Shown: positions 8,751-18,651 of the stretch, piece after piece
How the letters are laid out: each line of letters opens with the position of its first letter
How positions within the stretch are numbered: position 1 is the stretch's first letter
Source of the DNA: Bradyrhizobium monzae
GTDB lineage: Bacteria; Pseudomonadota; Alphaproteobacteria; Rhizobiales; Xanthobacteraceae
Length of the DNA: 64,000 nucleotides
Direction: 5' to 3'
NCBI RefSeq assembly: GCF_021458635.1
Contig: NZ_JAIRDQ010000002.1
Span: 558,001-622,000, forward strand
Notes under the pieces: generated by a model
What the model saw: only the letters and a program-made list of their open reading frames with translations
Database searches by the model: none
Told to the model about the DNA's origin: nothing
Program-made: the position numbers and the translations under genes

Positions 8751-8767
8751 TTGCATGCTGCATACAA
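8751..8767. promoter_or_regulatory. Candidate GntR/FCD operator palindrome
   Basis: The 17-bp sequence TTGCATG-CTG-CATACAA is an inverted repeat with six of seven arm positions matching. It lies in the only gap between the regulator (start 8867) and the divergent transport/hydantoinase operon (start 8667). Size, symmetry and position fit an operator for the adjacent FadR-type GntR protein, which would let one dimer govern both directions. Binding is inferred. Confidence 0.5.
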
Positions 8768-8866
8768 TTTGCGCGTTGTGCCATCGTTTTCAGCGAGATG
8801 CGTCGGTATTTTGGGCAAGTCAAAGCACTGGAAACGGCTAAGGTGAGTTGAAGCAATGAGGCACGC

Positions 8867-9577
8867 GTGCAGCAGAAGTCGGAAACGCCGAAGGGACGTA
8901 GGTCGCCCAAACTCAAGCGGATGGGTTTGCACGAGCGCGCCGCCGCGCGGATGCGGACGATGATCATTCGCGGCGAACTGCCTCCGGGCTCACAGACCCA
9001 GGAGACCAGGCTGTCGAAGGAGCTTGGTGTGTCGCGCACGCCGCTGCGCGAGGCGATGAAGCTGCTCGCGGCCGAAGGCTTGATCGAGCTGCGACCGCAT
9101 CGCAGCCCGCGCATCGCCGGCATCGCGGTTGACGGCATCTCGGAATTGTTCGAAGCGCTGGCCGGCATCGAGCGGCTCGCCGCAGAGCTTGCAGCGGGGC
9201 GCGCAACCAAGCGCGATCTCGCCCGCCTCCGCACGCTTCAGACGCGTATGGAAGCTCATCACCGCGACGGCATGCTCGACGACTACTTCGCCATCAATGG
9301 CGAGATTCACAACACCATCGTCCGCATGGCCCGCAACGCCCCGCTGCGCGAGGCGCACGAGACGCTGATCTCCCGCGCCGAACGCGCGCGCTATCTGGCG
9401 CTGGGTGCCGACCGCCGCTGGAGCAATTCGGTCGACGAGCACGCCGGCATCCTCGCCGCCCTCGAGGCGCGCGACAGCGAGGCCGCGGGACGCCTGCTCG
9501 GTGCCCACGTTCGTCAGACCGGCACCGCGCTGCTCGAAGTCCTCGCGGCATCCAAACCCAAGCAGACGGCGGCGTGA
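8867..9577 (+). CDS. GntR-family transcriptional regulator (FadR/FCD subfamily)
   Basis: A 236-residue regulator with an N-terminal winged helix (SKELGVSRTPLREAMKLLAAEGLIEL, roughly residues 49-74) and a C-terminal all-helical FCD ligand domain with the usual Asp/His-containing helices (DYFAINGEIHNTI and DEHAGILAAL). These bind a metal and carboxylated effectors in relatives. The likely start is GTG at 8867; ATG at 8921 (MGLHERAA) is an alternative that keeps the whole DNA-binding domain. It overlaps the racemase gene by 4 nt (GTGA). Probably a repressor of both the leftward operon and its own operon, relieved by a pathway intermediate; that role is inferred from position. Confidence 0.88.
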   Translation: MQQKSETPKGRRSPKLKRMGLHERAAARMRTMIIRGELPPGSQTQETRLSKELGVSRTPLREAMKLLAAEGLIELRPHRSPRIAGIAVDGISELFEALAGIERLAAELAAGRATKRDLARLRTLQTRMEAHHRDGMLDDYFAINGEIHNTIVRMARNAPLREAHETLISRAERARYLALGADRRWSNSVDEHAGILAALEARDSEAAGRLLGAHVRQTGTALLEVLAASKPKQTAA

Positions 9578-10332
9578 CCATGAAGCTGCTGCTGCTCAAC
9601 CCCAACACCAGCACCGCTGTCACGCAATTGATGATCGATGTCGGGCAGCGCGCGGCGTCATCAGGCACGGAGCTCATCCCCTGCACTGCAACCCGCGGCG
9701 TGCCCTATATCTCGACGCGCACCGAAGCGCAGATCGGCGGCGCCATCGCGCTGGAGATGCTGGCGGAACAACACGACAACGTCGACGCCGCGATCATCGC
9801 CGCCTTCGGCGATCCCGGCCTGTTCGCCGCGCGCGAAACCTTCGACATTCCCGTCATCGGCATGGCTGAAGCGGCGATGCTGACGGCCTGCATGGCCGGG
9901 CGCCGTTTCGCCATCGTCACTTTCGCGCAAGCCCTGGGCCCCTGGTACGAGGAATGCGTCCGCGACCACGGGCTGCGCGAGCGCTGCGCCGGTATCCGCA
10001 TGCTCGATACGCCATTTCAAGCGATCTCCGAGGTCGGCACCGAAAAGGAGGATGTGCTCGTCGAGCTTGCGCAGCGTGCGATCGTCGAGGACGAGGCCGA
10101 CGTTCTGATCTTCGCGGGCGCCCCGCTTTCGGGCCTCGCCGAGCGCGTCGCCCACCGAGTCCCGGTCCCTGTGGTGGATCAGGTGGTCGCCTCAGTGAAG
10201 CAGGCCGAGGCGCTGGTTGCGCTGCGCCTGCGCAAGGCCACGGCCGGAACATTCCGAAGGCCAGCTGCCAAGCCCACCATTGGCCTTGCCGAGGTGCTCG
10301 CCGCCCGGCTCGAGCATCGCGACAACTCGTGA
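9574..10332 (+). CDS. Hydantoin-racemase homologue lacking the catalytic Cys pair
   Basis: A 252-residue member of the Asp/Glu/hydantoin racemase superfamily (LLLLNPNTSTAVT N-terminus, HyuE-like). Hydantoin racemases use two cysteines, one before GDPG and one in the C-terminal half. Here the first site reads IIAAFGDPG (Ala77) and the second reads LIFAGAPLSGLA, so neither cysteine is present. GTG at 9574 overlaps the GntR stop; ATG at 9580 is an equally good start two codons later. It is co-transcribed with the regulator and lies ahead of an ABC importer, so the pathway link is strong, but chemistry by the standard two-base mechanism is doubtful. It may be a non-racemase branch of the family. 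Confidence 0.78.
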   Translation: MTMKLLLLNPNTSTAVTQLMIDVGQRAASSGTELIPCTATRGVPYISTRTEAQIGGAIALEMLAEQHDNVDAAIIAAFGDPGLFAARETFDIPVIGMAEAAMLTACMAGRRFAIVTFAQALGPWYEECVRDHGLRERCAGIRMLDTPFQAISEVGTEKEDVLVELAQRAIVEDEADVLIFAGAPLSGLAERVAHRVPVPVVDQVVASVKQAEALVALRLRKATAGTFRRPAAKPTIGLAEVLAARLEHRDNS

Positions 10333-10443
10333 GAAGGGTTCGATCAGAGATGCGAGGGATACGATCGGCTCTCAGCCGCACGGCTGACGGCAGACTGGGG
10401 CACGAGAATTGCTTTCTTTCCGAGGAAAACGGGAGGCAACATT

Positions 10444-11538
<1,095 letters not shown>

Positions 11539-11568
11539 ATTTTAGTCTTTGCCCACAGGGAGTTCGAC

Positions 11569-12615
11569 ATGATCCTCAACCGCCGAAGCCTGATGACGAC
11601 CGCACTCACCCTCGGCGCCATGAAGGCGTTTCCGGGCTTGAGTTACGCCCAGGCCCGCCCGCTGGTGTTTGCAACCTTCACCGGAAGCTGGGAGGAAGCG
11701 CACAAGGCCGTGCTGGTGCCGGCGTTCCGCAAAGCCAACGCGGACGCGGCGATCGTGCTCGATCCGATGCTGTCGGTCGATCAAATCGCGAAGGTCAATG
11801 CGGCCAAGGCCAATCCGCCGATCGACGTCATGCTGCACGATCCCGGTCCGGCGCTCGTCGCGATTGGCCAGGATCTCGCAGAACCCTATCCGGTCGAGAA
11901 GAGCGCCTATTACAAGGACCTGATCTCGGAAGCGCAGGAGCCGATGGGCCCCGCCCCGTTCTTCCAGGTCGTCGGCCTCACCTACAATCCGGAAGCGATC
12001 AAGACGCCGCCGACCTCCTGGGCCGATCTCTGGAAGCCGGAGTTCAAGGGCCGCGTCGGCATCACCAACCTCAACTCGACGCTCGGTACCGGCTGGCTGG
12101 TCGAAATCGCCAAGATGCGGGGCGGCTCGGAGGCCAATGTCGATCCCGCCTTCAAGGCGCTCGAAGAGCTGAAGCCCAATCTCGCCGCGGTTGCCGCCAA
12201 TCCCGGCGCGCTCGCCACCCTGTTCCAGCAGGGCCAGATCGATATCTCGCCCGGCAATTTCAACGCCATCCAGATCCTGAAAGCCCGCGGCGTGCCGGTC
12301 GAATTCGTGGCGCCGAAGGAAGGCGCGATCGCCTTCAAGACCACGATTCATATCGTCAAGAATTCGCCGAACCGCGAACTCGCCTTCAAGCTGATCGAGG
12401 CGTCGCTCAGCCCGGAGGTGCAGACAGCGCTGATGAATCCGCCCTATTTGATCGTGCCGACCAATTCCAAGGTGGCGATGGGCGGCGAGATCGCGCGCGT
12501 GCTTGCCAAGGACACGGCCGAGTTGAAACAGAAGTTCGTGTTCCAGGACTGGAAGAAGATCAACGAGCAACGCTCGGCCTGGATCGAGCGCTTCAACCGC
12601 GAGATCAAGATTTGA
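11569..12615 (+). CDS. ABC transporter substrate-binding protein (PotD/extracellular family 1)
   Basis: Periplasmic binding protein of 348 residues. The N-terminus (NRRSLMTTALTLGAMKAFPG...YAQA) is a signal peptide with a twin-arginine-like RRSLM motif and a cleavage site near residue 28. The body matches PotD/AfuA-like proteins (FATFTGSWEEAHKAVLVPAF, and NPGALATLFQQGQIDIS). Located between its ATPase and permeases with gaps of 30 nt and 3 nt. Ligand cannot be read from the sequence; polyamine-type systems in such islands often import amino acids or amides. Confidence 0.88.
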   Translation: MILNRRSLMTTALTLGAMKAFPGLSYAQARPLVFATFTGSWEEAHKAVLVPAFRKANADAAIVLDPMLSVDQIAKVNAAKANPPIDVMLHDPGPALVAIGQDLAEPYPVEKSAYYKDLISEAQEPMGPAPFFQVVGLTYNPEAIKTPPTSWADLWKPEFKGRVGITNLNSTLGTGWLVEIAKMRGGSEANVDPAFKALEELKPNLAAVAANPGALATLFQQGQIDISPGNFNAIQILKARGVPVEFVAPKEGAIAFKTTIHIVKNSPNRELAFKLIEASLSPEVQTALMNPPYLIVPTNSKVAMGGEIARVLAKDTAELKQKFVFQDWKKINEQRSAWIERFNREIKI

Positions 12616-12618
12616 GTC

Positions 12619-13482
12619 ATGGGCGCAGCACCGGCATCACGGGACGTCACCTCCCACGGAATGGGATTGGCAGCGCCGCTGGCGCTGTTCTTCCTGGTCT
12701 TCTTCGTGGCGCCGCTGCTGCAACTCCTCTGGCTCTCGCTGCACAACGACACAGCCGCGCTCCATTGGGGGCTCGGCCAGTATCTTCACTTTCTGACCGA
12801 CCCCTTCAGCCTCAGCGTTCTCGGCTCCACGCTGCTGTTGGGCGCTGAAGTGACCGCCGTCTGCCTTCTGCTTGGCTTTCCGATCGCCTGGCTCCACCAG
12901 CGGGTCGGGCCGCGGCTTCAGACCATTATCATCCTGATCGTGCTGCTGCCGCTCCTGACCAGCGTCGTGGTCCGCACCTTCGCCTGGATCGTCATCCTGG
13001 GCCGCCAGGGTATCATCAACGCGACACTGCAATCGCTTGGCATCATCGATACGCCCCTCAAACTGCTCTATACCCAGTTCGGCGTGGTGATCGCGCTGGC
13101 GCAGGTCCAGATGCCGCTGATGACGCTGCCTCTGATCACCGCGCTCGGCAGGATCGATCCCAATCTCGACGACGCCTCCTGTTCGCTCGGCGCCGGGAGC
13201 TGGCGCACTTTCTTCAGGATCGTGCTGCCGCTATCACTGCCGGGTGTGATCGCCGGCTGCACGCTGACCTATGCCGCTGCGATCACCGCCTTCATCACCC
13301 AGTCGCTGATCGGCGGCGGACAGATGCTGTTCATGCCGATGTACCTCTACCAGCAGGCGTCTACGCTTCAGAACTGGCCATTCGCTTCCGCAATCTCGAT
13401 CATCTTTCTGCTCGCCGTGCTCGCGGTGGTCTCCGTCTTCACGACACTCGGCCGCATGTCGCGCGGCTACGGCGGGGCGTGA
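12619..13482 (+). CDS. ABC transporter permease (PotB-like)
   Basis: Inner-membrane permease of 287 residues with about six membrane helices and the EAA motif region (DASCSLGAGSWRTFFRIVLPLSLPGVIAG). It starts 3 nt after the binding-protein stop and its stop overlaps the next permease start (TGATG), so the pair is translationally coupled. Forms the membrane heterodimer with the product of 13482-14297. Confidence 0.9.
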   Translation: MGAAPASRDVTSHGMGLAAPLALFFLVFFVAPLLQLLWLSLHNDTAALHWGLGQYLHFLTDPFSLSVLGSTLLLGAEVTAVCLLLGFPIAWLHQRVGPRLQTIIILIVLLPLLTSVVVRTFAWIVILGRQGIINATLQSLGIIDTPLKLLYTQFGVVIALAQVQMPLMTLPLITALGRIDPNLDDASCSLGAGSWRTFFRIVLPLSLPGVIAGCTLTYAAAITAFITQSLIGGGQMLFMPMYLYQQASTLQNWPFASAISIIFLLAVLAVVSVFTTLGRMSRGYGGA

Positions 13483-14297
13483 TGAGCGGACGCAAACGGA
13501 CCTGGGAGGCGATCAGCTTCGAATTCGTGATGACCGTCATCGCGATCATCGCGCTGGTCATCATCATCGCGCCGTCGCTGGTCGTGCTGATCGTTTCCTT
13601 CACCAGCGGCTTCTCGTTGAGATTTCCGCCGCCCGGCTATTCGCTGCGCTGGTACGCGGAGCTTTGGGATGCCTGGCAGTTGCACTTCGCGGCCAAGAAC
13701 AGCCTGATCGTCGCGCTGTGGGCGACGGGCCTGTCGATCGTGCTCGGCGTCGCGGCTGCGCTTGCGATCTCGCGATCCCGGACACTGTCGGCGCGACTGC
13801 TCGATTCCCTGTTCATGTCGCCGCTGGTCCTGCCGGCGCTGGCCTTCGGGCTGGCAGCCCTGATGCTGTTCTCGCTGGTCGGCCTGCCGGTGTCGCCGCT
13901 GACGCTGGTGATCGGCCACACCGTGGTCTGCGTGCCCTATGTCGTGCGCAATACGGTCGCGGCCCTCGCCCAACTCGAGCCAACCCTGCTCGAAAGCTCG
14001 GCCGTGCTGGGCGCAAGCCGCCTCTATACGTTCCGCCGTATCGTGCTGCCCTTGATCAGGCCGGGCATCATCGCAGGCGCCTTTATCGCCTTCATGTCGT
14101 CCTTTGACAACGTGCCGGTTTCGCTGTTCCTGCGCGACGCCGCAACCGACATGCTGCCGATCCGGATGTGGCAGGATCTCGAAGGCAAACTCGACGTCAC
14201 CATCGCCGCATTGTCGAGCGTGCTGATCATTGCCACGGTTGTGCTGGTTGCGGTCATGGAACGCGTGACGGGCCTTTCTCGGCGACTGACGAACTGA
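13482..14297 (+). CDS. ABC transporter permease (PotC-like)
   Basis: Second inner-membrane permease, 271 residues, about six helices, with the EAA loop ESSAVLGASRLYTFRRIVLPLIRPGIIAG. I use the ATG at 13482 rather than the GTG three bases earlier; both are in frame and both overlap the preceding stop. It is the last gene of the GntR-racemase-ABC run and its stop abuts the convergent hydroxyisourate hydrolase gene, which ends at 14298. Confidence 0.9.
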   Translation: MSGRKRTWEAISFEFVMTVIAIIALVIIIAPSLVVLIVSFTSGFSLRFPPPGYSLRWYAELWDAWQLHFAAKNSLIVALWATGLSIVLGVAAALAISRSRTLSARLLDSLFMSPLVLPALAFGLAALMLFSLVGLPVSPLTLVIGHTVVCVPYVVRNTVAALAQLEPTLLESSAVLGASRLYTFRRIVLPLIRPGIIAGAFIAFMSSFDNVPVSLFLRDAATDMLPIRMWQDLEGKLDVTIAALSSVLIIATVVLVAVMERVTGLSRRLTN

Positions 14298-14636
14298 TCA
14301 GGCGCCGCGGAATAGCGAATAGCCCCAGCGCGTGAATTTCAGCGGCAGGTGAAAATGCTCGTCGACATTGTGGATGCGGAAGCGGAAAGGCGTCACGGTC
14401 AGGAAGCCGTCGCCGTCGCCAAAGAACGCGCCGAGATGAAACAGGACCTCATATTCGCCTACCACCACGCCGGCCCCTTGCGCGATGGGATGATCGAGCA
14501 CCCCATTGGCGCCGAGCCGGCCGTCAGCGATGCGCAAGGGGTCTGGATTGATCCGCCAGATCTCGATGCGCAGGCCCTGCGCGGGCCGGCCGCTCGCCAC
14601 ATCGACCGCGTGAATGGAAATACCGCCTGCCACCAT
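14298..14636 (-). CDS. uraH: 5-hydroxyisourate hydrolase (transthyretin-like)
   Basis: A 112-residue protein of the HIU hydrolase/transthyretin family, which opens 5-hydroxyisourate to OHCU in urate degradation. Expected active-site residues are present: His9 (SIHAVD), Arg40 (IADGR) and His96 (HFHLPL). The family's C-terminal signature YRGS is altered to FRGA (109-112). The ATG at 14636 gives the standard N-terminus; a longer frame to 14819 lies antisense to the MFS gene. No urate oxidase, OHCU decarboxylase or allantoinase-type partner is adjacent. The start lies only 23 bp from the start of the divergent MFS gene, so promoters must overlap. Confidence 0.85.
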   Translation of the reverse strand: MVAGGISIHAVDVASGRPAQGLRIEIWRINPDPLRIADGRLGANGVLDHPIAQGAGVVVGEYEVLFHLGAFFGDGDGFLTVTPFRFRIHNVDEHFHLPLKFTRWGYSLFRGA

Positions 14637-14659
14637 GTTCCTCCCGTAAGCGCAGCACC

Positions 14660-15856
14660 ATGGTAGACGCAAACCTGGCCGTTCGGCCAGCGCCTGCGCT
14701 GCTGCCGGCGCTCGGCGCGATGACCTGGCTCCAGGCCCTGGTGGCGCTGGCGTTGTTCGCGCCGGGTGTGGTTGCCCCTCGCGCCCATATCGAGGTCTGG
14801 CAGCTCTCGATGTTCTCATGCGCGGTGTTCGCCGTCGGCATCCCAGCCTCGTTCTGGGGCGGTGGTTTTATTGCCCGCCTGGGCTCGCTCCGAATCGCAA
14901 GCCTCTGTGCGACAGCCATCGTGGTTAGCATGACGCTGGCTTCGTTCGGCTCAACGGCTGCCTTGCTCGCCGCCGGCCTCTGCCTCGGCCTCGCTTTCGG
15001 ACCCGAGACGCCGGCCAGCGCAGCGCTGCTGGCCCGGCTCGTGACGGCGGAGCGGCGCGCCTTCGTCTTCTCGGTGCGTCAGACTGGTAACCAGATCGGC
15101 GCGGTCTGCGGGTCGCTGGTCCTGCCGGCGGTCGCGATCGCGCTGGGACCTGCCTGGTGTTATGCAGTGGTTGGCGCCTGCGCGCTGCTCGCGATCGGGT
15201 TGTTCGAGTGGCTGCGGCCCGCCTATGCCGGCGAGGTCGTCCCGCCGCCAAAGCTCGATCTGCGCGCGCGGCTGGCGCTCGTCACCGCGGATCGGCGCAT
15301 TGCGATGCTGGCGCTGGCCTCGATGCCGTTCAGTGCGACGCAGGTGTCGCTCAACACCATCTTCGTCACGCTCGGCACACGCGAACTGGGCCTCAGCCAT
15401 ATCGAGGCCGGGATGGCGCTTGCCTGCGCGCAAGCCGGTGGCCTGGTCGGCCGGCTCGGCTGGGGCCTCGTTGCCATGCGCCTCAACGCCTCGCGCATGG
15501 TGCTCGTTGTCATCGGCTTCGGCATGGCTGCCTGCGCCGCGCTGCTTGGCCTCGACGGCGCAGCGCTTGGGCGCAGCGGGCAGTTCGCCGTCGCGACGTT
15601 GTTCGGCCTGACGGCTTCGGGGTGGAACGGCGTCTTCATCGCCGAGATAGCTCGCCTTGCCCCGCAGGACCGGATTGGCGAGACCACCGGTGCGGTACTC
15701 ACCGCATCCTATGCAGGCCTGTTGGCCGCGCCGGCGCTGGTGTCGATCCTGGATGGTGCGGCTGGCCTCGGCACGGCCTTCTTCGCCTTGGCGTGCCTCG
15801 CGCTCTGCGGCACAATAGCGTTGATCTGGGAAGGCCATGACAAAACCAGGCACTAA
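14660..15856 (+). CDS. MFS transporter
   Basis: Integral-membrane carrier of 398 residues with about 12 hydrophobic segments. The early helices keep the MFS pattern (FGPETPASAALLARLVTAERRAF; SVRQTGNQIGAVCGS). No good ribosome site precedes the ATG at 14660; ATG at 14720 (MTWLQALVALALF) is a possible later start just ahead of the first helix. Its end overlaps the amidase start by 20 nt, so the two are co-expressed and may import and hydrolyse the same amide. Substrate unknown. Confidence 0.8.
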   Translation: MVDANLAVRPAPALLPALGAMTWLQALVALALFAPGVVAPRAHIEVWQLSMFSCAVFAVGIPASFWGGGFIARLGSLRIASLCATAIVVSMTLASFGSTAALLAAGLCLGLAFGPETPASAALLARLVTAERRAFVFSVRQTGNQIGAVCGSLVLPAVAIALGPAWCYAVVGACALLAIGLFEWLRPAYAGEVVPPPKLDLRARLALVTADRRIAMLALASMPFSATQVSLNTIFVTLGTRELGLSHIEAGMALACAQAGGLVGRLGWGLVAMRLNASRMVLVVIGFGMAACAALLGLDGAALGRSGQFAVATLFGLTASGWNGVFIAEIARLAPQDRIGETTGAVLTASYAGLLAAPALVSILDGAAGLGTAFFALACLALCGTIALIWEGHDKTRH

Positions 15857-17222
15857 TGCGCGCGAGATCGCGGTTGACGTCAGCGCCGGACGGATCAGCG
15901 CGGTCGAGACTGCCAAGGCGGCTCTCGCCCGCATCGAGGCCGCGAAGGCTTTGAACGCGATCGTCACGATCGATCCCGAGCCCACCCTCGCTGATGCGGC
16001 AGCAGTCGATGCACGCCTGCGCGCCGGCGAGACGATGGCGCTCGCCGGCGTGCCTGTCGTCGTCAAGGACAATATCTGGGTCGGCGGCTGGCGCGTGACG
16101 CAGGGCTCGCGCCTGTTCTCCGATTTCATCGCGCCGCAGGATGCGATTGCGATCGAGCGGCTGCGCCGCGCCGGCGCGATCGTCGTCGGCATCGGGGCAA
16201 CATCCGAGTTCGCCAGCAAGGGCGTCACCACCTCACAGCTGTTCGGGCCAACACGGCATCCGCTAAATCCCGCACTGACGCCGGGTGGCTCTTCGGGCGG
16301 CCCCGCCGCAGCCGTTGCAGCCGGCCTTGTGCCGCTTGCGATCGGCACCGATGCCGGAGGCTCCAGCCGCAGGCCGCCTGCGCATGTCGGCGTCGCCGGC
16401 TTCAAGCCGTCCTATGGCGCCATCCCCTATGGGCCCGGTTTCGCCGAGCCATTCTTCGGCCTCTCCGTCATCGCTCCGATCGCCACTGATGTCGGCGATA
16501 TCGCTTTGGCGTTCGAAGCCATGGCCGGCGACGATCCACGCGATCCGGACTCAGTGAACATCGCGCAAGATGCCGGTGACATCTCCAGCCTACGCATCGC
16601 GTTCTCGCCGCGTCTCGGGCTCGACGTCGCTGTCGACGATATCGTCGCAAATGGGCTCGCCTCCACGGTTGCGCATCTCGCCGCCGCGGGCTTGCCTATC
16701 GTACAACGCGATCCCGTCTGGCCGCCGGGGGCCACGGAAGACGCTATCATGCCGCTTCAGCACGCCGGCCTTGCCGCGCTCTACGGCGATGCCTTTCACA
16801 GGGATCCAACCGCTTTCGATCCTGATATCGCCAGGCAGATCGAACGCGGTCTCGCCTGGTCAGGCAGCGATGTTGCCCGGGCGCTGGTCGCCAGCACGTC
16901 GATCGCCCATGCGTTTGCGACCTTCTTCACCGACATCGACCTGCTGCTGGCCCCGACGGTGCCCTGCGTCGCCTGGCCGTTGACCCAGCTTGGGCCCGAT
17001 ATGATCGGCGGCAGTCCGGCGAGCCCCCGCGGGCACGCCGTGTTCACGCCCTTCGTCAACCACGCCCGCCTGCCCGCGATTTCCATTCCCTGCGGGTGCG
17101 ATGCGGTCGGCCTTCCCTTCGGGCTGCAGCTGATTGCCCGACGCGGGCAGGACCGCACGCTGCTGCGCGCTGCGCGGCAGATCGAGGCATTGTTGCAGTC
17201 GCAAGTCAGGCCGCCAATGTGA
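15837..17222 (+). CDS. Amidase-signature hydrolase (AtzE/GatA-like)
   Basis: A 461-residue serine amidase of the amidase-signature family. The Ser-cisSer-Lys triad is visible: Lys77 (VVVKDNIW), cis-Ser about 152 (TPGGSSGG) and nucleophile Ser176 (GTDAGGSSRRP). The overall layout resembles 1-carboxybiuret hydrolase (AtzE), allophanate hydrolase domains and GatA, but no GatB/GatC lies nearby, so a tRNA-dependent role is unlikely. Coupled to the MFS gene by overlap; its 3' end overlaps the PepSY gene tail-to-tail by 17 nt. In this setting a role in hydrolysing a ureide-derived amide is plausible but not shown. Confidence 0.83.
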   Translation: MTKPGTNAREIAVDVSAGRISAVETAKAALARIEAAKALNAIVTIDPEPTLADAAAVDARLRAGETMALAGVPVVVKDNIWVGGWRVTQGSRLFSDFIAPQDAIAIERLRRAGAIVVGIGATSEFASKGVTTSQLFGPTRHPLNPALTPGGSSGGPAAAVAAGLVPLAIGTDAGGSSRRPPAHVGVAGFKPSYGAIPYGPGFAEPFFGLSVIAPIATDVGDIALAFEAMAGDDPRDPDSVNIAQDAGDISSLRIAFSPRLGLDVAVDDIVANGLASTVAHLAAAGLPIVQRDPVWPPGATEDAIMPLQHAGLAALYGDAFHRDPTAFDPDIARQIERGLAWSGSDVARALVASTSIAHAFATFFTDIDLLLAPTVPCVAWPLTQLGPDMIGGSPASPRGHAVFTPFVNHARLPAISIPCGCDAVGLPFGLQLIARRGQDRTLLRAARQIEALLQSQVRPPM

Positions 17223-18639
17223 GCCGCAAACGCCGCCAGCCGATCACGACACCGGTGACGGAGAACACCAGGCCGAGTGCGCAAAGTCCGACGATCAGGA
17301 CATCGCGCAGGCGCGGACGTGCCATGAGAACAGGGAAATCGAGCGTGTGCAGCGCGCTGTAGAACCAGCGATAGGCCCGCCGCGAGGCATCCAGCCGCTG
17401 CAACACGCTGCCGTCGGCGCCGTCGATGTCGAACCAGAGATTGCCGCAGCGGGAGCGGTAGACGGGCGCGTCGGGAACGACGGAGTGGGCGGGATAGTCA
17501 TCCTTATCGGCAAGAGCCGACACGGCGCCGCAGCCAGTCGCCATCCGCGTCGTCAGGCTCAGGACGTCCTGCTCAGTCAGGAACGCCGCTTGCCGAGCCG
17601 AGGCCAGCTCGCCCGCCTTGGCCAAGGTCTGGCTGTCGAGGCCGGTCCGATCGCGCCGAATGACACCGCCGTCGAAGGCAAACCATTCGATCTCCCGGGC
17701 CGCGGCCGACAACGGCCGCTGATCGAGGGATGCAGCCATGCGCCAATCCGGCAGGGCATTCGTGATGCGAGACTCCGCTGGGGTCAATTGCCCGTGCGAG
17801 AACAGCCGGCCGTGATCCATCGAGAGCCAGCCGCTGAAAATCCAGGTCAGCACGAAAACAGTCGAAACGAGCCCGATGACGTGATGCAGGGCGTGCCAGC
17901 CGCGATAGGGCGACGACATCCGGCGTCCTCGTATCCTGATCTTGATGATTCCCAGCACTGCCCCCAGCACCGCCGCGATCAAGGCCACCAGCGACAGCGT
18001 CGAGACGACCTGGTCCCACAGCGCCCAGTTGCTCCGGAGAACCGTCGGATAGATCCAGTGCAGCACGCTGCCGACCCAATTCCATCCCCGCTCGCTGCGC
18101 GTCGTATCCAGCACGACCTCGCCGGTGCGCGACGAAACATAGATTTCCGTTCCCGCCGCATCGTCGAGGGCTATGCGGAACAGGGGCCGATGGCGATCAA
18201 AACCGTTCGGCACGCTCCATTGATCGTAATCCGCACGCGCGACGATCGTGGCGTTCGCGGCATCGAGCCCACGTCGGCGAGCATGGTCTTGTGCCACAGC
18301 AAGCGCGACATCGGGAAACTCCACCGATGCGTCCGCGCCATCTGACGCGTTGACCGCCCGCAAACGCGACGGACCCGACACGACATAGACCGGCCCGTAG
18401 TTGCGCCGGATCAGGCGAACGCGCGTCGCGTCCGTGATGCCGCTGGCGGCGACGGCATCGGCAACCGCCATGGTCGCCTCTCCGCGCCCCACCGGCGCGA
18501 GCCCGGCAAAACGCTCCGCTTCCGTCAGCGACGGAAACGGAACGAAATGCATCACGATCCCGCTCGCGAACCACGTCGCGAACAGGAGGCAGAACGCGAT
18601 CCCGAGCCAGCGGTGCGAAAGGACGATCGCGCCCATCAT
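17206..18639 (-). CDS. PepSY-associated membrane protein (PiuB-like)
   Basis: A 477-residue inner-membrane protein with a helix near the N-terminus (LGIAFCLLFATWFASGIVMHF), a long periplasmic part with PepSY-like segments, three further helices (around VSTLSLVALIAAVLGAVLGI, VIGLVSTVFVLTWIFSG and the C-terminal DVLIVGLCALGLVF) and a basic tail. Such proteins sit next to TonB receptors and are thought to reduce or process imported metal chelates. The start is at ATG 18639 or the adjacent ATG 18636, 12 nt after the receptor stop, so it belongs to the B12-riboswitch transcript. Function in cobalamin or siderophore handling is inferred from linkage. Confidence 0.78.
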   Translation of the reverse strand: MMGAIVLSHRWLGIAFCLLFATWFASGIVMHFVPFPSLTEAERFAGLAPVGRGEATMAVADAVAASGITDATRVRLIRRNYGPVYVVSGPSRLRAVNASDGADASVEFPDVALAVAQDHARRRGLDAANATIVARADYDQWSVPNGFDRHRPLFRIALDDAAGTEIYVSSRTGEVVLDTTRSERGWNWVGSVLHWIYPTVLRSNWALWDQVVSTLSLVALIAAVLGAVLGIIKIRIRGRRMSSPYRGWHALHHVIGLVSTVFVLTWIFSGWLSMDHGRLFSHGQLTPAESRITNALPDWRMAASLDQRPLSAAAREIEWFAFDGGVIRRDRTGLDSQTLAKAGELASARQAAFLTEQDVLSLTTRMATGCGAVSALADKDDYPAHSVVPDAPVYRSRCGNLWFDIDGADGSVLQRLDASRRAYRWFYSALHTLDFPVLMARPRLRDVLIVGLCALGLVFSVTGVVIGWRRLRLTLAA

Positions 18640-18651
18640 GCGGTCAGCGTC

